Shown: piece after piece, positions 33,626 through 36,694 of the stretch
Layout of the letters: every line of letters starts with the position of its first letter
Position numbering within the stretch: the stretch's first letter is position 1
Origin: Pirellulales bacterium
Lineage (GTDB): Bacteria > Planctomycetota > Planctomycetia > Pirellulales > Lacipirellulaceae
Assembly: GCA_020849945.1 (NCBI GenBank)
Contig: JADZFK010000027.1
Coordinates: forward strand, 1-36,694
Length of the DNA stretch: 36,694 nt
Reading direction: 5' to 3'
Notes under the pieces: model-generated
Seen by the model: the letters and a program-made list of their open reading frames with translations, nothing else
The model's database searches: none
Told to the model about the DNA's origin: nothing
Program-made: the position numbers and the translations under genes

Positions 33626-34756
33626 TCACGTTTTTTCACGGAGTTCGGTGGAGGAGATGTCCTCTCGAAATGCCTCGGCGGAGACTTCGTCGCAGAGGTT
33701 CTGAAGCGTGACCGGCAAACGCAGGTCGGTGAGTGAGCGAAACACGCCGTTCACCATGCGGCCGAAGACCAGGAACCGGCACCCCGCGGCCGCCAACGCG
33801 GCCAACGCACCCTCGCGCTCGGCGAGGCCCGCGTAATACTTGGGGTCGGCGATTCGGGCAATCGTATCGGCACCGACGACGAACGTGCAACCCGGCGCTA
33901 ACGCGGCCTTCTCGAAAAAATGCGGAGCGCGTGTCAGCAGTACCCTTTCGCCTACAAACTGGCCCAAGCGGTCGGATATGTCAATGAAATCGAGCGGCCT
34001 CTTATCGACGTTCGTTATCGAGAGCTCAAACGTTACCGGGTGGCCCAATCGCTCTGCCGCCAGCCGTGCCATGTGCCGATGTCCTGTGTGCATCGGATGA
34101 AATGCACCGGGGAAAAGAACGCGAATTGGTTCCGGCGGGTTCCGCGTCCCGCCTCCCTCCACGACAACGTGCGACCGCTCGCCGAGTAGCAACTCGGTCC
34201 ATTCAGGTGGAGCCGCCTTTTCTCTTCGCACGCGTGGCTCCTCCTCACCCGTGGCGGGCAACGGTTCCGCGATTCCGCAGCTTTCCGCAATCGCATTCAG
34301 AATAAGCGTTTTGGCAACGAGTTCTTCCTCGGCGCGGTCGCGTCTTCCCTTTGTCAACTCGCGGGATTCAACCACCGTGCGTTCGCCCGTTTGCCATGCG
34401 ACATGCACCCGATGCGGGCCTCGCTTGGGCCTGGCGGAAACAAGGCTTGCCGTGGCCCCGATGCCGCACAACGTGCGCGGGTCGCCGGTGCCCAGTTCGC
34501 GGGCGCGTTCGAAAGCGGACATCGCCATCGCTCGGGCCGTACGCTCGTGACAATACTGCTCGACAGGGCCGCCCAGAAATCGCTCGAGCGCCGCCGCCGA
34601 GTAAGGAACGATCGCTTCAAGCACGCTTGCCGAACCACCGGGAACTTCGAGTAGCGCGGCAATCGCGCCGCTGCCGCCGCCTGTAACGGCAATCACCAAC
34701 TGCCGCCCGGCGGCATGGATGCGTTCGATAAGGGGTGGGTTCGAGGAGGCCTTCAT
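33626..34756 (-). CDS. Fusion of a CinA-C-like domain and a nucleotidylyltransferase domain
   Basis: The 376-aa protein's N-terminal 160 residues resemble the CinA C-terminal (NMN amidohydrolase, PncC) fold: LVIAVTGGGSGAIAALLEVPGGSASVLEAIVPYSAAALERFLGG and later GIGATASL. The catalytic AESCTGG motif of PncC is replaced by AVTGGGSG. From about residue 205 follows a cytidylyltransferase/NadD-like domain with RVLFPGAFHPMHTGHRHMARLA (the HxGH motif) and, at the C-terminus, EDISSTELR (ISST-x-x-R). Similar two-domain proteins occur, as I recall, in some bacteria and plants. A role in NAD-cofactor metabolism is likely, but the substrate is unknown. The gene stands alone; the only other NAD-related hint is the domain pairing itself. 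Confidence 0.82.
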   Translation of the reverse strand: MKASSNPPLIERIHAAGRQLVIAVTGGGSGAIAALLEVPGGSASVLEAIVPYSAAALERFLGGPVEQYCHERTARAMAMSAFERARELGTGDPRTLCGIGATASLVSARPKRGPHRVHVAWQTGERTVVESRELTKGRRDRAEEELVAKTLILNAIAESCGIAEPLPATGEEEPRVRREKAAPPEWTELLLGERSHVVVEGGGTRNPPEPIRVLFPGAFHPMHTGHRHMARLAAERLGHPVTFELSITNVDKRPLDFIDISDRLGQFVGERVLLTRAPHFFEKAALAPGCTFVVGADTIARIADPKYYAGLAEREGALAALAAAGCRFLVFGRMVNGVFRSLTDLRLPVTLQNLCDEVSAEAFREDISSTELREKT

Positions 34757-35108
34757 CTTGCAAGTTTGCCGAAAGGTTTCGCATCATCGTGCCGAAAACC
34801 CGGGCCATTCACCACAGAGTTCACGGTGGACACGGTGGAAAAAACACCTGGCGGTGCGATTGTGCCGCCTTCGGCATTTTCTCGCTCCATCCAGTTTACC
34901 AACAGACAGCACCCTGGGCGTCTTCGGTACGTGGCGTTTTCGCAACATCCGGTTGATGCCGAATCGGGCGGCCGTTGCTTTTCCGACACGCCCCGTGGTG
35001 ACGACCGCGGATTTCTCGCGTCTTTCGCTCCCATTCAGCTTGGGCACGGCCGTTGCATTGGCTCACTCGTGCCAACTTGCGGAGCCTGCTCATCCGGGAG
35101 AATGCACC
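34757..35108. other. Divergent spacer
   Basis: Contains a short element CACCACAGAGTTCACGGTGG (34810-34829), related in style to the 198-bp family ends. The plus strand happens to be open back to 34719, but this stretch shows no protein-like sequence and is not included in the downstream gene. Confidence 0.5.
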
Positions 35109-36242
35109 ATGATCGAAGTTGTTGAAGTGAATGACCGGGAAACACTGTCGCACTACCGGTTGGCCTGGAATTCCTTGTTCTGCGGCACTCCTAACGCTTC
35201 GTTCTTCAACTCGTTCGATTGGTTCGATGCGTATTGGCAGAACGCCGGCAGCGACCAGAAGATGCGCGTTCTGGTCGTTCAAGATCGCGGGGAACCGATT
35301 GGCATTCTGCCCCTGTGCATACGTCGCGAAACGTACCGTGTTGGCAAGGTCCGCGTGTTGACCTACCCGCTCGACAATTGGAGCACATGGTACGGGCCTA
35401 TCGGCCCCAACCCGGCAACCACCATGCTCGCGGCCATGCAGCACCTGCGCCGCACGCCCCGCGATTGGGATATGTTTGAGCTTCGTTGGGTGCCCGATGA
35501 AGGCGTGCAAGGCGGCAAGCCGGCTCGGGCCATGCGAATCGCAAACATGTTCAGCGAGAAGCAGGTGTATCAAGTAACGTCGCTCGTCGACTTACCGAAT
35601 TCGTTTGATGAGTTTCTGGCCAACAAGTCGCAGGCGGTACGGCGACAATACCGGCGATTGTATCGAAGTCTGTTCGAGTCGGGCCGCGCCGAGTTCGTTC
35701 GGCATCGCCCCGCCCCAGCCAGCCAAGGCGACGGCGACCCGCGCTGGGACTTGTACGACGACTGCGAAACGATTGCCCAAGCCAGTTGGCAGGCGAACGT
35801 CACGAATGGCAACACCATTACGCACGAACCTGTGCGAGACTTCTTCCGAGAAACGCACGCCCTGGCGGCCAAGCTGGGCATGGCAGACCTCAGCTTGCTG
35901 TACGTCGATGGACGGCCCGCCGCCTACTTGTACGGATACCATTGCCGAGGCCACGTCAGCGCGCTACGCACCGGCTTCGATCCCTCGACCGGCGACGGCG
36001 TGGGGGCTGCGCTAATGTTTCAAGCGATCCAGGATAGTTGCCAACGCGGCGATCGACTGATCGATTTCGGCCCCGGCGAACGCGAACACAAACGCCGCTT
36101 GCGAACCCGCACCGAAGCTACCTACCGCCTCACCTACACCCCGCTTGATTCCTGGCGCTCGCAAGCCGTGCGATTTTCTCGATGGGTTAAAAACCATTGG
36201 CATTCCGCCCCCCAACCCACCACGAACCAAGCATCTGCCTGA
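35109..36242 (+). CDS. GNAT-type acyltransferase of the FemAB/BioF2 (CelD-like) group
   Basis: The protein is 377 aa from the ATG at 35109, with GGGAGA 8 nt upstream. It has the layout of the acetyltransferase family used in cell-envelope polysaccharide or peptidoglycan-related modification: SFFNSFDWFDAYWQNAG, VLVVQDRGEPIGILPLCI, a middle basic helix (LANKSQAVRRQYRRLYRSLFESG) and the C-terminal GNAT core LSLLYVDGRPAAYLYGYHCRGHVSALRTGFDP, GVGAALMFQAIQDS and LIDFGPGEREHKRRL. The acyl donor and acceptor cannot be inferred. It has no signal peptide and is likely cytoplasmic. It is divergent from the CinA-C fusion gene. Confidence 0.83.
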   Translation: MIEVVEVNDRETLSHYRLAWNSLFCGTPNASFFNSFDWFDAYWQNAGSDQKMRVLVVQDRGEPIGILPLCIRRETYRVGKVRVLTYPLDNWSTWYGPIGPNPATTMLAAMQHLRRTPRDWDMFELRWVPDEGVQGGKPARAMRIANMFSEKQVYQVTSLVDLPNSFDEFLANKSQAVRRQYRRLYRSLFESGRAEFVRHRPAPASQGDGDPRWDLYDDCETIAQASWQANVTNGNTITHEPVRDFFRETHALAAKLGMADLSLLYVDGRPAAYLYGYHCRGHVSALRTGFDPSTGDGVGAALMFQAIQDSCQRGDRLIDFGPGEREHKRRLRTRTEATYRLTYTPLDSWRSQAVRFSRWVKNHWHSAPQPTTNQASA

Positions 36243-36694
36243 CACTACAAAGGGCCCAAAAAGGCTTTAGAATTCATAGCCCGGCCATCTTGGCCAGGAA
36301 TGAACGATTGAAGAAAACGCCCTGATTTCGGGTAGCGATTTCCGACCCGAAACGGGTCGGCTATAGGTTTTTACAGCGCCGGTCAGGACTCTTTCCTCGC
36401 TCCTTTTTCGCACGGCCGATCGTTTTTCCCTCAAAGTAGGTCCCGCGAGCCGAGCGGGACACAGAATTACCTACTCGGTAACCACTTCACGGAAAGTGCC
36501 GCTCGGCTCGCGGCACCTACTTCTCGGCCCAATTTCAATTAATGATCGGCCCTGTTCTACTTCGCTTGTTGGTTGACATGGGCTAAGCGATTCGTTACGT
36601 TGCCAGTTGTCTATTGGGGTAGTCCATCATACCCCAGGATCGTGACACCCCGAAAGGAGTCCCGGCCCCTTTTCTGCCCCATGAGGTTGAGTAC
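36243..36694. other. Spacer with palindromes up to the window edge
   Basis: It holds the palindrome CCGACCCGAAACGGGTCGG (36342-36364) and an inverted pair of the GTAGGTCCCGC family (36436-36464 and 36496-36520). The last 170 bases show no gene, tRNA or clear signal. Confidence 0.6.

Noticed and set aside
34719-35108. N-terminal extension of the FemAB-like acyltransferase to 34719
   Set aside because: The extra 130 codons show no protein-like sequence and include a spacer repeat; the ATG at 35109 has a good ribosome binding site and starts the conserved fold.
1-36694. Prophage, conjugative element or defence island
   Set aside because: No integrase, phage structural, relaxase, restriction or CRISPR-associated gene was recognised; the only transposase trace is the short relic at 14584.

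Overview
The window looks like a chromosomal segment of a planctomycete, probably from the Pirellulales. The evidence is three DUF1559 prepilin-like genes, two PEP-CTERM exosortase substrates (one with a planctomycete dockerin-type repeat), a TadE/TadG-type cluster with a von Willebrand factor A (VWA) domain, a PutA, weak or absent Shine-Dalgarno sites, and long gene-poor spacers full of short palindromic repeats. No rRNA, tRNA, CRISPR array or phage module was seen.

Layout. 1-8480: a DUF1559 gene running off the left edge (minus), rsmD (minus), a secreted cyclophilin, then DUF1559, PEP-CTERM, PEP-CTERM/dockerin and DUF1559 genes, the last two overlapping as ATGA. 8481-12560: a repeat-rich spacer, a two-helix HAMP-like membrane protein, and a TadE / TadG-VWA / TadE cluster. 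12561-15543: a GH43 arabinanase bracketed by two families of interspersed repeats and a truncated IS256-like transposase start. 15544-17931: ribBA, divergent from an unidentified 289-aa protein. 18397-23224: korA-korB (2-oxoacid:ferredoxin oxidoreductase) bracketed by two paralogous CBS-domain proteins. 23228-27273: a HigA-like HTH pseudogene with an in-frame amber stop, and a bifunctional PutA. 27523-31867: an acyl-activation cassette with an Sfp-type phosphopantetheinyl transferase and a type II thioesterase (overlapping, minus), divergent from a fatty acyl-AMP ligase fused to an acyl carrier protein. 31899-36242: a ROK sugar kinase without its zinc cysteines, a CinA-C/nucleotidylyltransferase fusion (minus), and a FemAB/BioF2-like acyltransferase.

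The most striking feature is the repeat load. At least eight families of short palindromic or tandem repeats fill the spacers, and several lie inside or at the ends of reading frames without breaking them. All three DUF1559 genes carry the same palindromic cassette just upstream of the prepilin motif, giving predicted leaders of about 77 to 155 residues. PutA has three separate repeat insertions, all in frame. The last codons of rsmD and ribBA lie in repeats. This resembles, by analogy only, the protein-coding palindromic elements of Rickettsia. The best functional candidate is the FAAL-ACP / thioesterase / phosphopantetheinyl transferase cassette, which has everything needed to load and edit a fatty acyl-ACP but no synthase beside it.
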